Assembly: GCA_025352665.1 (NCBI GenBank)
Contig: JANXSM010000035.1
Location: 1-64,000, forward strand
DNA: 64,000 bases
Direction of reading: 5' to 3'
From: Rhodospirillales bacterium
GTDB taxonomy: Bacteria; Pseudomonadota; Alphaproteobacteria; Acetobacterales; Acetobacteraceae
Shown in pieces: positions 43,637-52,293 of the stretch. A program made the position numbers and the translations under genes. Numbering within the stretch: the stretch's first letter is position 1; the number at the start of each line of letters is the position of its first letter. Below the pieces are notes generated by a model that saw only the letters and a list, made by a program, of their open reading frames with translations, had not been told where the DNA came from and searched no databases.

Positions 43637-44549
43637 CATCCTCGATCTGTGTGGCACTCTCTATCGCAGTGGCCGCCGCGGCCTCGGCGGCGGCGACCGC
43701 TGCTTCGAGGTGCAGAATGCGGATGGCATTCTGGTGGAACAGCTTTTCCACAACGCCGGGCCGGAAGCCCGCCATCTCCCTTTCGTCGCAGCACTGCCCG
43801 GCGCTCCAGCCCGGGTAGTCGGAGCCGAACAGCACTTTGTCCTGCAGCCTGCGGTCCATTTCATGCTTCAACGCGGCCGGAATGTATTTCGGTCCCCAGC
43901 CGGAGATGTCGATCGAGACATTGCCCTTGTGCAGGGCGACCGCGATCAATTCCTCCGTCCAAGGCCAGCCGGGGTGGGCTGCGACGATGTTGAGGCGGGG
44001 GAAGTCGGCTGCGACATTGTCAATGTTGGGGATGGGCCTTCCGTGGCTGAGCTTGAAGCCAAGTCCGCCCGGCTCGCCGGCTCCGATGGCCGTGGTGCCG
44101 CAATGGATCAGCACCGGTGCGCCAAGCGACTGCAACAGGTCCCAAATCGGGTAGAACTACCGGTCGGCTGGCGAGAAACCCTGCACCGGGGGCTGATATT
44201 TCACGCCGAGCAGACCGAGCCCGGTGATGGCGTGCTCGATTTCCTTGAGCCCCTTGCGGCCGCGCCACGGTTCGACCATCGCCCAGCCCGGCAGGAACAC
44301 GTCTGGATAGGCCCGGGTCAGCGCCGCCAGTTGTTCATTGGTGTAGCGGCCGCCGCCCGCACCGTGCTCGGCATCCCAGGCGAACGGTAGGGCCAGCACA
44401 TCGTCACGCCGGAAATCCTCGGCAATCTGCTGATCGGGGCGGGCGGCGAATTTGTCGCCGAACATCCGCTGTGCCGCCGGCATGAACGGCAGGCTCGCCT
44501 CGGCATAGGCATCGCTCATGGGATGGACTTGGACGTCGATCGCGCGCAT
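43620..44549 (-). pseudogene. amidohydrolase (amidohydrolase_2 / TIM-barrel) gene with an in-frame amber codon
   Basis: A metal-dependent hydrolase of the amidohydrolase_2 (ACMSD-like) family, broken at 44157-44159 by TAG. Frame and homology continue on both sides: GVKYQPPVQGFSPADR, stop, FYPIWDLLQSLGAPVLIHCG. The upstream piece starts at ATG 44549 (MRAIDVQVHPMSDAY); in the usual IDxHxH metal motif the first His is Gln here. The downstream piece has FPRLNIVAAHPGWPWTEELI and KVLFGSDYPGW, a complete C-terminal active site. The stop could derive from CAG by one C-to-T change. The normal C-terminus is replaced by an Ala/Glu-rich tail ending inside the repeat. Unless read through, only the first 130 residues are made. 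Confidence 0.85.
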
Positions 44550-44571
44550 CGGGCGGCTTCCGGAGGAAGGA

Positions 44572-45609
44572 TCAGCACGTTTGTGCCGCAACCAACCCTG
44601 GCAGGGAAGCCGTCCAACTGTCCCGCAGCGCCGGCGCGATCTCGGCCTGCGCAATCAGCACCAGACGCGAGCTGCGTTGCCCCTCTCCTTCGGCTTCCGG
44701 CCAGGAGGCCAGTTCCACCGGTGGATGCAGCACATGGTGCACGCCCTGCAGCACCAAAGGTCCGCGCAACCCGGCCACGTCCATCAGCCCCTTGAGACGC
44801 AGCAAATCGTCGCCGTGGCGGAGGCGGATGGCACGCAGCCAGGCTTCCAGCGGCGGCCAGGCCAGTGGTCAGTCGGCGGTCACGGCGACCGCAAGGATCT
44901 GACCGTTGTGCGAAGCCTCTCCCGCATCGGCGAATCGCGGGCTGACGCGTGGCATTTCGGGTTCGACGCTCGCAAGGTCCAGAAAGCTCGGCGGCAACAT
45001 CAAGGCTGGGTCCAAACCACCCATTACCGCATGCAGGATCGGCGCGACCGGGTTGAGACGGCGGAGCAGCGCTTCAACCGCATCGATTTGCGCCGGTGTT
45101 GCGAGATCGGTCTTGGTCAGAACCAGACAGTCGGCCAGCCCGACCTGCTTGCGCGCCTCCGCGAGCCGGGCCAACTGGCCGGCGGCATGCACCACGTCAA
45201 CCGTCGTCACCACCGCCTCAAGCCGCAAGGCGCGCGACATGATCGGGTTGCGCAGGATGGCCTGCATGATCGGGGCCGGATCGGCGACCCCGGAGGGCTG
45301 GATCAGCAAACGGCTGAAACGGCTCACCTGCCCATCGCCGCGGCGGCTGAACAGCCGCATCACCGCAGTCTCAAGATCGCCTGCGAGATTGCAGCACAGG
45401 CAGCTGTTGGCGAGAACCAGCGTGCGGTCGTCGCCATGAGCGATCAGCGCCTAGTCGATCGGGATTTCGCCGAATTCATTCACGGCCACAGCCGTGTCTG
45501 CCATCCGCGGGTCGCGTAGCATGGCGTTCACCAGCGTTGTTTTGCCGCTGCCGAGGCATCCCGCCAGGAGAACGACGGGCAGTCGCCCGCTATAGTCCGA
45601 TTGTGACAT
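44572..45609 (-). pseudogene. CobW/COG0523 family GTPase gene with two in-frame stops
   Basis: A G3E-family GTPase (CobW/YjiA/metallochaperone type) with Walker A GCLGSGKTTLVN at the N-terminus, then NEFGEIPID followed by TAG (45451-45453). After the stop the frame continues with the CxCC metal motif NSCLCC and LIQPSGVADPAPIM, then CLVLTKTDLATP. A second stop TGA (44869-44871) separates the C-terminal domain (PLEAWLRAIRLRHGDDLLRLKGLMDVAG). All three pieces share one frame. CAG-to-TAG and CGA-to-TGA would each explain a stop. It lies 22 bases upstream of the broken amidohydrolase, so both genes of a former unit have decayed. Confidence 0.88.
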
Positions 45610-45673
45610 GACCCTGCGCTGCAACATCACCTGACCCCCTGTTCCCGCCACCATATGCAGGGGTCGGACGGAG

Positions 45674-45820
45674 TTACGCCAGACGGTCGGTCGGGCCGCC
45701 AATGCCCGATGTTTTGCCACCGGTCTTCTGGTTGCGTTTCACTGACAGCAGGTTCCAGACCAGAAAACCGCCCACGATGATGAATATTGGTGCCTTACAA
45801 AGTAAAGGCGCCCCATACAC
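45674..45820 (-). CDS. possible small single-span membrane protein or gene remnant
   Basis: A 48-codon frame from a GTG at 45820 with one hydrophobic segment (APIFIIVGGFLVWNLLSV) followed by a basic tail (KRNQKTGGKTSG). There is no clear ribosome site, and the GTG lies inside a terminator-like hairpin. I do not recognise a family. It may be the 3' remnant of a longer membrane protein or chance. Confidence 0.2.
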   Translation of the reverse strand: MYGAPLLCKAPIFIIVGGFLVWNLLSVKRNQKTGGKTSGIGGPTDRLA

Positions 45821-45830
45821 GCGGGGCGCC
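45807..45830 (-). terminator. putative Rho-independent terminator after the alpha-E gene
   Basis: Perfect 8-bp stem GGCGCCCC / GGGGCGCC with an 8-base loop; on the minus strand it is followed by TTTACTTTGT. It lies 73 bases past the stop of the alpha-E gene. The rest of the 45610-45903 gap holds only the small frame listed separately. Confidence 0.5.
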
Positions 45831-45903
45831 CTGTTGCCATGGTTCCAGCGATCAGCTGCTCGTGTAGCTTTTCTGGCCGGATTTCACCTGCACTGCAAAC
45901 AAA

Positions 45904-46902
45904 CTATCCCTGGGACTGACTTTGCGATTGCCCCTCCGCCAGCGGCCGCCAGTCGCGGAAGAATGCGGTGCCGATCTCGGCCGCCAGCAGGATCAGGTCA
46001 CGCTGCACGCCGTCGAGGAAATGGTGCAGACCGTCGGTGATGATCGTGTTGATGGGCCGGCCGATCAGGCCCGCGCGCAACTCCTCCACCCGTTCCAGCG
46101 CCGCCACGGTGCCGTGCAGCCCGTAGCGGCTGCGCAATTGGCCGAGGTGGTATTCGATCTGTTCCACGCACAGCGCGACGCTGCGCGGAAACGAGGTGTC
46201 GCGCAGCAGGAATCCGACCACATCGACCGGCTCGAACCCCGGCGGCGCCACCCTGCGGAAGGCGTGATAACCGGCCACCGCCCGCAGCACGCCACCCCAT
46301 TGGGTGAGTTCGGCCAGCTTGCGTTCGGCAGCCTCGCCGGGGACCAGCAGGTGGTAGCGGATATCGAGCAGCCGCGTGGTCTGGTCGGCGCGTTCGATCA
46401 AACGCCCGAGTTGGTAGAAATCCCAGCCCTGGTCGCGGTAGAACGTGCCCTCGGTGATCCCCGTGTGCGCCTGCACGCCTTCCTTGATCCGTCCGCACAG
46501 GCGCGACAGCCGGTCGCCGTGCAGCTCGTCCTCCTGGATGCTCAGCATGTCCCGGTGAAAAACGTTCATCTGCATCCACATCTCCGTGGAGATCAGCGGA
46601 CGCAAGGTACGGGCGTTGGTGCGCGCGGCTTCAAGGCTTGCGGGAATGCCGGTCGGATTGTCGCGGTCCAGCAGATAGAAGCGCTTCACGTTGTCGGCAG
46701 TGGGCGGCAGGCCGCCTTTGGCAAACCCCTCCTCGTCGGCGTTGATGCGGATCATGGCAAACCACGACTCGGCCTCTCGCCCGGGACTTTCAAAGTTCTG
46801 GGTGACGTCGATCAGCCGCGCCAGGTTCTCCACGCGTTCGAGATAACGACCCATCCAGAACAGGCTCTCGGCGTAGCGAGCCAGCAGCGTGTTGCGCTTC
46901 AT
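45904..46902 (-). CDS. alpha-E domain-containing protein (DUF403)
   Basis: A 332-aa all-helical protein of the alpha-E family. Conserved parts are LLARYAESLFWMGRYLERVENLARLID near the N-terminus, RTNARTLRPLISTEMW, FYQLGRLIERADQTTRLLDIRYHLL in the middle and LRSRYGLHGTVAALERVEELRAGLI near the C-terminus. Comparative genomics groups it with circularly permuted ATP-grasp and transglutaminase-like proteins in a predicted but biochemically uncharacterised peptide-synthesis or modification system. Here it follows the ATP-grasp gene with a 4-base overlap. It ends in a short SQSQSQG tail. Confidence 0.9.
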   Translation of the reverse strand: MKRNTLLARYAESLFWMGRYLERVENLARLIDVTQNFESPGREAESWFAMIRINADEEGFAKGGLPPTADNVKRFYLLDRDNPTGIPASLEAARTNARTLRPLISTEMWMQMNVFHRDMLSIQEDELHGDRLSRLCGRIKEGVQAHTGITEGTFYRDQGWDFYQLGRLIERADQTTRLLDIRYHLLVPGEAAERKLAELTQWGGVLRAVAGYHAFRRVAPPGFEPVDVVGFLLRDTSFPRSVALCVEQIEYHLGQLRSRYGLHGTVAALERVEELRAGLIGRPINTIITDGLHHFLDGVQRDLILLAAEIGTAFFRDWRPLAEGQSQSQSQG

Positions 46903-48419
46903 GGTGCCATCTCCCCTTCCTCGAGCACCCAGGTGTCCTTGGAGCCGCCGCCTTGAGAGGAGTTTACAATAAGACTGCCCTCCTTCATGGCCACGCGCGA
47001 CAGGCCGCCCGGTAGCACCCAGGTGTCGCGCCCGGTCACGGCAAAGGGACGCAGGTCGAGATGGCGGGGACGGATGCCGGCCTCCGTCAGCGTCGGCGCC
47101 ACGGACAGGCTGATCACCGGTTGGCTGATCCAGTTGGACGGGTCGGCCACCAGCGCCACCCGCGCTGCCTCGATTTCGGCCAACGTGGCTCGCGGGCCGA
47201 TAGTGATGCCGTAGCCGCCCGATTCGCCGACCGGCTTGACCACGAGCTGGTCGAGATTGGCCAACGTATAGGCAAGGCCGTCCTTCTCGCGGCAGATATT
47301 GGTCTGCACGTTGGGCAGTATGGCGTCCTCGCCAAGGTAGTATTTGATGATGCGCGGCATGTACGCATAGATCGCCTTGTCGTCGGCAACCCCGGTGCCG
47401 ACGGCGTTGGCCAGCGTGACATTGCCGCGCCGCCAGGCGCCGATCAGGCCGGGCACACCCAATAGGCTGTCTGGGCGGAATACGGTCGGATCGAGAAAGT
47501 CGTCACCAATGCGGCGATAGATTGTGTGCACGGGGCGCTTGCCCGCTGTGGTGCGCATCCACACCCGATCGTTTTCGACGAACAGATCGGCGCCCTCGAC
47601 CAGCGGCACGCCCATTTCGCGCGACAGGAACACGTGTTCGAAATAGGCCGAGTTATAGATGCCGGGGCTGAGCAGCACGACCTGCGGCTCCTCCACCCCG
47701 ACGGGTGCGATCTCGCACATGGCGGACAACAGACGCCGTCCGTAGTCGTCGACCGGGCGGATGCGCATGCCGGCGAGAATATCCGGGAACGCACGCTGCA
47801 TGAGGTGTCGGTTCTCCACCACATACGAGACGCCGGAGGGCGTGCGCGCATTGTCTTCCAGCACCAGAAAGTTTCCATGCTCGTCTCGCACCACATCGGT
47901 GCCGCAAATATGGACATAGGTGCCGAACCGGACCGGAAAACCTTCCATCTCCGGCCGGTAGTTGGCGTTGCCATAGACGAGATCCGCCGGCACGACACCG
48001 TCATTGGTGATGTGGCGCTCGTGGTAGATGTCGTGCAGGAACAGGTTGAGGGCGGCCACACGCTGCTTCACCCCGGCCTCGAGCTGGCGCCATTCGGCGG
48101 CCGTCAAAATCCGGGGAATGCAGTCGAACGGCAGGATGCGGTCGATAGCGGTGGCATCGGAATAGACGGTGAAGGTGATGCCGAGATTGATCAGGTCGTT
48201 CTCCGCCGCCGACGCGCGCGCGCGAAGTGCATCGAGTCCGATGGCGCCGATCCTGGCCCGCACGATGGCAGCGGCCCCGCCATCGCCTGGTCGCAGACGG
48301 GTCAGTTCGCAGAAATAAGGTCCAGCCAGGTAGTCGGAAAACGGGTCGATCCCCGATCCGCGTGCAGCCGCCGCGGCCAGGACGGCCAGGGCACTTTGGG
48401 GAATATGGGTCGATTGCAT
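46899..48419 (-). CDS. circularly permuted type 2 ATP-grasp protein
   Basis: A 506-aa member of the DUF404/DUF407 ATP-grasp family, predicted to form amide bonds to a peptide-like substrate with ATP. Typical segments are FDCIPRILTAAEWRQLEAGVKQRVAALNLFLHDIY, then FGTYVHICGTDVVRDEHGNFLVLEDNARTPSGVSYV-type sequence, and later VVKPVGESGGYGITIGP, which looks like the nucleotide-binding loop. ATG 48419 gives MQSTHIPQSALAVLA; upstream in-frame codons to 48494 look non-coding. It is co-translated with the alpha-E gene. The transglutaminase-like and proteasome-like partners often found with this pair are not in the window. Confidence 0.9.
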   Translation of the reverse strand: MQSTHIPQSALAVLAAAAARGSGIDPFSDYLAGPYFCELTRLRPGDGGAAAIVRARIGAIGLDALRARASAAENDLINLGITFTVYSDATAIDRILPFDCIPRILTAAEWRQLEAGVKQRVAALNLFLHDIYHERHITNDGVVPADLVYGNANYRPEMEGFPVRFGTYVHICGTDVVRDEHGNFLVLEDNARTPSGVSYVVENRHLMQRAFPDILAGMRIRPVDDYGRRLLSAMCEIAPVGVEEPQVVLLSPGIYNSAYFEHVFLSREMGVPLVEGADLFVENDRVWMRTTAGKRPVHTIYRRIGDDFLDPTVFRPDSLLGVPGLIGAWRRGNVTLANAVGTGVADDKAIYAYMPRIIKYYLGEDAILPNVQTNICREKDGLAYTLANLDQLVVKPVGESGGYGITIGPRATLAEIEAARVALVADPSNWISQPVISLSVAPTLTEAGIRPRHLDLRPFAVTGRDTWVLPGGLSRVAMKEGSLIVNSSQGGGSKDTWVLEEGEMAP

Positions 48420-48642
48420 GCGCGCGACGCTGATCCTGTGCTTCAGCCGGCGGCTCCGGCTGGGATCAGCATAGCAGCTGCGCGGTGTTTGCAACCCCCA
48501 TCACGCAATCAAACACCATTGCGCAATCAAACGCCCCGCGGAACGGTGGTATTTGAGGTTGCACAAACGCCGGGTCGGCGGTCTACAAGGCGCGACTGCG
48601 TGATGCTGTTTCGGCGCGCGTCATCAAATCCCGGAGTCGATT

Positions 48643-49206
48643 ATGCGGATCATGCTTGCTTCCCTGCTCGTTGCCGGCCTTGCCGGATGTTCCACCCCGC
48701 CGCAGCCGCCCAAGCCGGTGCCGGTTGTCATGGCACCGCCGCCACGCGCGCCGTCACTGCCGCCCAGCGTGGCGCCGATCTGCGGCAAACCGGTCGACAA
48801 GGAATCTTTCGCGGTCGCCGGCCTCAAGACGCAGCTCGTCGTGCTCGCGATCTCCTGCAACGGAAACGAGCAGTACAACAACTTCGTCAAGCGGTTCAGA
48901 AATGACCTGCTGACGCAGGAAAAGACGATGACGAGCTATTTCAGCCGGGCGTACGGCCGGAAGGCGTCCGACCAGCAGAACGACTACATCACGGCGCTCG
49001 CCAACAACACCTCGCGCACCGGCCTTGCATCCGGCACGGAATATTGCCAGCGCAACACGTCGAAGTTCTCCGAAGTGATGGCGCTGAAGAACGGCTCGGA
49101 GCTTGCCCAGTATGCGGCGGCGCAGCCGATCGACCAGCCGCTGGAGGTGCCGGACTGCGCGGCCGCGCCTGAGCCGGCTCCCAAGAAGCCTGTCGCGAAG
49201 AAGTAG
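48643..49206 (+). CDS. putative lipoprotein, function unknown
   Basis: A 187-aa exported protein with a lipobox at its N-terminus (SLLVAGLAGC, lipidated C16). A Pro-rich stretch (STPPQPPKPVPVVMAPPPRAP) follows, then a globular part with paired cysteines and NNFVKRFRNDLLTQEKTMTSYFSR. The C-terminus is Ala/Lys/Pro-rich (PEPAPKKPVAKK). I do not recognise the family; it resembles small envelope lipoproteins next to OmpA genes. It ends at a strong terminator hairpin. Confidence 0.75.
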   Translation: MRIMLASLLVAGLAGCSTPPQPPKPVPVVMAPPPRAPSLPPSVAPICGKPVDKESFAVAGLKTQLVVLAISCNGNEQYNNFVKRFRNDLLTQEKTMTSYFSRAYGRKASDQQNDYITALANNTSRTGLASGTEYCQRNTSKFSEVMALKNGSELAQYAAAQPIDQPLEVPDCAAAPEPAPKKPVAKK

Positions 49207-49215
49207 ATTTGATAC

Positions 49216-49249
49216 CCGGCCTTCAGGCATGTTTGTGCCTGAAGGCCGG
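49216..49249 (+). terminator. Rho-independent terminator after the lipoprotein gene
   Basis: Perfect 14-bp stem CCGGCCTTCAGGCA / TGCCTGAAGGCCGG with a 6-base loop, ten bases after the stop, followed by TGATCTTTGATT. Confidence 0.75.
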
Positions 49250-49368
49250 TGATCTTTGATTCTAAACATTCTTCCCAATCGTCAGGCATTGGGCAGATGC
49301 ATCTGGATGCAGGAAAGCGGTTCCCGATGTTTCATCCTCAGGAGGGGATGGAAAGTCAGGAATCGCTC

Positions 49369-49473
49369 TAGAGCGGGATGACGTCTGATAGGCGACGTAA
49401 TCCCGCTCTAGCTCTTTGTTTTATCGCGTGATTCAGACCTTTCGGTGATTCCACCTTCGGTCATCACGCTCTA
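49369..49473. repeat. two-hairpin dispersed element, copy B (most complete)
   Basis: Hairpin 1, 49369-49410: TAGAGCGGGAT / ATCCCGCTCTA ends, inner ACGT / ACGT, loop CTGATAGGCG. The linker GCTCTTTGTTTTATCGC follows. Hairpin 2 runs from GCGTGATTCAGACC to ATCACGCTCTA (49473). A degenerate extra hairpin-1 half (GCCTGATCGCTTCTGATAGGC) follows at 49477-49497. The rest of the gap between the lipoprotein and the porin (49250-49368, 49498-49551) shows nothing recognisable. Confidence 0.85.
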
Positions 49474-49551
49474 GCGCCTGATCGCTTCTGATAGGCAATG
49501 TTGCTTTAAGCGTTCATGCAGTCCTGTTGTGAAAATACGAACCGCCAACAC

Positions 49552-49591
49552 AAAAAAACCCGCACCGGCTTTCGCCGATGCGGGTTTTTTT
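49552..49591 (-). terminator. bidirectional terminator at the end of the first OmpA-type gene
   Basis: A7 CCCGCACCGGC / GCCGATGCGGG T7 with a 4-base loop. On the minus strand it starts 14 bases after the porin stop and ends in a T-run; the A-run makes it usable from the other side too. Confidence 0.85.
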
Positions 49592-49605
49592 GACCTGAAG
49601 GAAGC

Positions 49606-50706
49606 TTACTTCAGGACGATCTCAACGCGGCGGTTCTGCGGCTCGCGGGTGTTGGGGCCAGTCGGCACCAGCGGACGCGTGTCGCCGTAGGCGCTGATGC
49701 TGATTGCCGTCTTGGCGACGCCCAGACGAACCAGCTCGGCGGCCACGTTGTTGGCGCGGCGCATCGAGAGAGCTTGGTTGTACTGAGCCGTGCCGGTACG
49801 GTCGGCGTAGCCAGAGACTTCGATCCGCGTTGCGGCAACGCGGGTCGAGGCCTGGGCGGCTTCGGCGATGATCTGCTGAGCGCGGGGGTTCAGGTTGTCC
49901 TTATCCCAGTCAAAGAACACCAGGTAGCTGCGGGCCGGGGCCGGGGCCGGGGCCACGATGGGAGCCGGAGCAGGCATCGGAGCCGCAGCAGGCTGCGGCG
50001 AGTTGAAGGCGTAGCGCAGACCAACGAGCAAGGTGTTGTTGAACTGCGAGTTCAGGCGGAAGTTCGCCGTGGTTGAACCGGTCGGGGTCACAACGGCGGT
50101 GCGGTAGTTCTGACGCGTGAAGGTCGGCGTGAAGATGTATTCGCCGGTCAACGCCAAACCCGGAGCACCCGGGATGTTGTAGGCAACGCCGAGGATGGCA
50201 TTTGCGGCAACGCTACCCTTGGAGCTGGTGGACGGTGTCGCAACGGTGGACGAACCGCCGTTGTAGATTTTGAAGCTGTCGAGCTGGGTGGCGAGATAAC
50301 CGACGCCGACGCCAACGAACGGCACGATGGGCGAACCGAGGTTGAAGTCATACAGCGCGTTCACGAAGCCGCCATAGCTAGAGACCTGGCCGCCGCCGAA
50401 TGCACCAGGAGCGTTCTTGATGCGCATTGCCTGCTGCATGTAGATGCCCTCGATTTCGAGGCGCAGGCCGTTGCCGAGGCCATAACCCACGGCACCCATG
50501 CCAGCAAAACCGCCGTTGCTCTTCAGCTTACCGCTGCCGAGAATCGGGCTGCCGGTGGAAGGTGAGTTCGTAATGTAGCCTTTGTCGTCCAACAGGTAGG
50601 TGCCACCGACGCCGCCGGCGACGTAAAGACCGCTGACCGGCTGGGCCATCGCCACGACCGGCGCTGTCAGGAAGGTCGCGATCATAAGCGCACTACGGAG
50701 CTTCAT
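49606..50706 (-). CDS. OmpA family outer-membrane protein, paralogue 1
   Basis: A 366-aa envelope protein: Sec signal (ALMIATFLTAPVVAMA-QP), an N-terminal eight-strand opacity/OmpW-like barrel (GLYVAGGVGGTYLL and alternating hydrophobic strands) to about residue 225, an Ala/Pro hinge, and a C-terminal OmpA peptidoglycan-binding domain starting at SYLVFFDWDKDNL. The domain keeps the usual DRTGTAQYNQALSMRRANNVAAEL and TREPQNRRVEIVLK ends. It likely links outer membrane and cell wall. The promoter side is a 236-base gap (50707-50942). Confidence 0.9.
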   Translation of the reverse strand: MKLRSALMIATFLTAPVVAMAQPVSGLYVAGGVGGTYLLDDKGYITNSPSTGSPILGSGKLKSNGGFAGMGAVGYGLGNGLRLEIEGIYMQQAMRIKNAPGAFGGGQVSSYGGFVNALYDFNLGSPIVPFVGVGVGYLATQLDSFKIYNGGSSTVATPSTSSKGSVAANAILGVAYNIPGAPGLALTGEYIFTPTFTRQNYRTAVVTPTGSTTANFRLNSQFNNTLLVGLRYAFNSPQPAAAPMPAPAPIVAPAPAPARSYLVFFDWDKDNLNPRAQQIIAEAAQASTRVAATRIEVSGYADRTGTAQYNQALSMRRANNVAAELVRLGVAKTAISISAYGDTRPLVPTGPNTREPQNRRVEIVLK

Positions 50707-50942
50707 ACTGGTAATCTCCTCATTTCATTCGGACCGTGCCGTAGCACGGGTTTTGCTGCAACAGCAGGAGACCCCCGCTATTCGTCACGCAATCTTTAAT
50801 CTGCCGATCATCGCCAAGCCAGCGACGAATACAGTCTGGTGCGGTCAAACCCGTATTCAAATCAACACTGTGGCAAATCGGCCACAAACTGTGGCCCTTG
50901 CGCACGAGGCCGAGAGCAGACTCGTTAAAAGTTCCATCGCAA

Positions 50943-52151
50943 TTAGCGATAAACGATCTCAACGCGACGATTTTGTGGCTCCCGCGCCCCCGGACTGGTC
51001 GGCACCAGCGGCCGCGAATCGCCGTAGCCATGGATGTCGATGATGGAGCGCGGTACGCCCCAGCGGCCCATTTCTGCTGCCACGGCCTGCGCGCGCGCCA
51101 GCGACAGACGCTGGTTGTAGGCGGGATCTCCGGACGAATCGGTATTCCCGGCCACATCGATCCGCGTGTGCGGCACGCTGGCTGACCCACGCACCGCTTC
51201 CGCCACGATATCGCGGGCGCGGGGCGTCAGGTCCGAACGGTCGAAGTCGAAGAACACCAGATAGGTGCGCGACGCCGCCATCGGCGCCGGGATCGGTGCG
51301 GATGCCCCGAGCGGCGTGAACGATGAGGGCGCCGCCGGAGTCGCGTAGCTGGCACCATCCGGATTGAACGCGTAGCGGAAGCCAACCATGAAGCTATGGT
51401 TGGTGTCGCTGCTGACGTGAACCTTGGTCTGGTTGGTGGTGTAGCTGTTGGAAATATACTGCGTGGTGCCGGCTGCGGAGTAGTTGCGGTTGCCGGCCAG
51501 GCCCATGAAGCGATACTCGGCCGTGGCCGACAGCCCAGGCACCGCCTCGATCGGGAAGGATGCGCCGATGATCGCCTGGTAGGCGATTTGGCCGATCGTG
51601 CCGGAGGGCGTCACGGTGGTCTGCTGATTGCCGTAGTCCACGCCTGCGGTCGAGACGTTGATCTTGCTCCAGTTGGCCAATTGGTAGCCGAAACCACCGC
51701 CAACATAGGGCACCACCCAACGCACGCCGACCGGAATGTCGTACAGCACGTTGGCCATCACACCGTATTTGGTTTCGGTGCCGTTTGAAGTGGTCGTCGG
51801 CGTTATCGTGGTGCTGTTGGCCGTCTGGGTCGCAGCGATGCCCTTGCTGCCGGACTGGGCGTTGGAGCGATAGGAGAACTCCGCCTCCAGCCGCACGCCG
51901 TTGCCGACGCCGTAGCCGACGCTGCCCACGCCCCCGAAGCCGCCCTTGAAATTGATCGTTACCGGCTCGCTCGGCGCCAGCGGCGGCGACGAGCGGCCGG
52001 GCAGCTTGTCGACCGTGCCAGTGGTGTCACCGAGCAGATTGTAGCCGATGCCGCCTGCGATATAGAGGCCGGTGATCGGCTGCGCATTGGCCGAAAGCGG
52101 CAGGACCGCCGCCAAAATCGTCGCGGCCAGTAGACAGTTGCGCAGCTGCAT
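50943..52151 (-). CDS. OmpA family outer-membrane protein, paralogue 2
   Basis: 402 aa, same architecture as its two neighbours: signal peptide (LLAATILAAVLPLSANA-QP), GLYIAGGIGYNLLG at the first strand, a barrel with longer polar loops (Ser/Thr/Gly-rich insertions around residues 120-150 and 190-260) and the OmpA domain from TYLVFFDFDRSDLTPRARDI. In the domain DSSGDPAYNQRLSLARAQAV replaces the usual DRTG. ATG 52151 is chosen; an in-frame ATG six codons upstream is less likely. Confidence 0.88.
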   Translation of the reverse strand: MQLRNCLLAATILAAVLPLSANAQPITGLYIAGGIGYNLLGDTTGTVDKLPGRSSPPLAPSEPVTINFKGGFGGVGSVGYGVGNGVRLEAEFSYRSNAQSGSKGIAATQTANSTTITPTTTSNGTETKYGVMANVLYDIPVGVRWVVPYVGGGFGYQLANWSKINVSTAGVDYGNQQTTVTPSGTIGQIAYQAIIGASFPIEAVPGLSATAEYRFMGLAGNRNYSAAGTTQYISNSYTTNQTKVHVSSDTNHSFMVGFRYAFNPDGASYATPAAPSSFTPLGASAPIPAPMAASRTYLVFFDFDRSDLTPRARDIVAEAVRGSASVPHTRIDVAGNTDSSGDPAYNQRLSLARAQAVAAEMGRWGVPRSIIDIHGYGDSRPLVPTSPGAREPQNRRVEIVYR

Positions 52152-52293
52152 CGTCTCGCTCTCCCTCATGAGACCCGGGCCAGTACGATGGCCCGCCCGT
52201 GCGGAAACTAGCGTTCACGCCGGTCTCACGATAGGGGCGTTGCACGCCGCAGCAACAATACCGGGCGTTTTAAGCTCCGCTGTGGCGCGCCTT

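Noticed and set aside
44157-44159. Amber codon read as pyrrolysine or programmed readthrough
   Set aside because: No pyl genes in view, and the neighbouring GTPase has two further stops including TGA, so general decay is the simpler reading.
45849-45900. Short minus-strand frame ending VKSGQKSYTSS after the alpha-E gene
   Set aside because: No start codon with a ribosome site and no family recognised; too short to call.
50720-50942. Open frame in the gap upstream of the first OmpA-type gene
   Set aside because: No ribosome site or recognisable family; the frame only enters the gap from within paralogue 2 by chance, so I treat the gap as untranslated leader/promoter.
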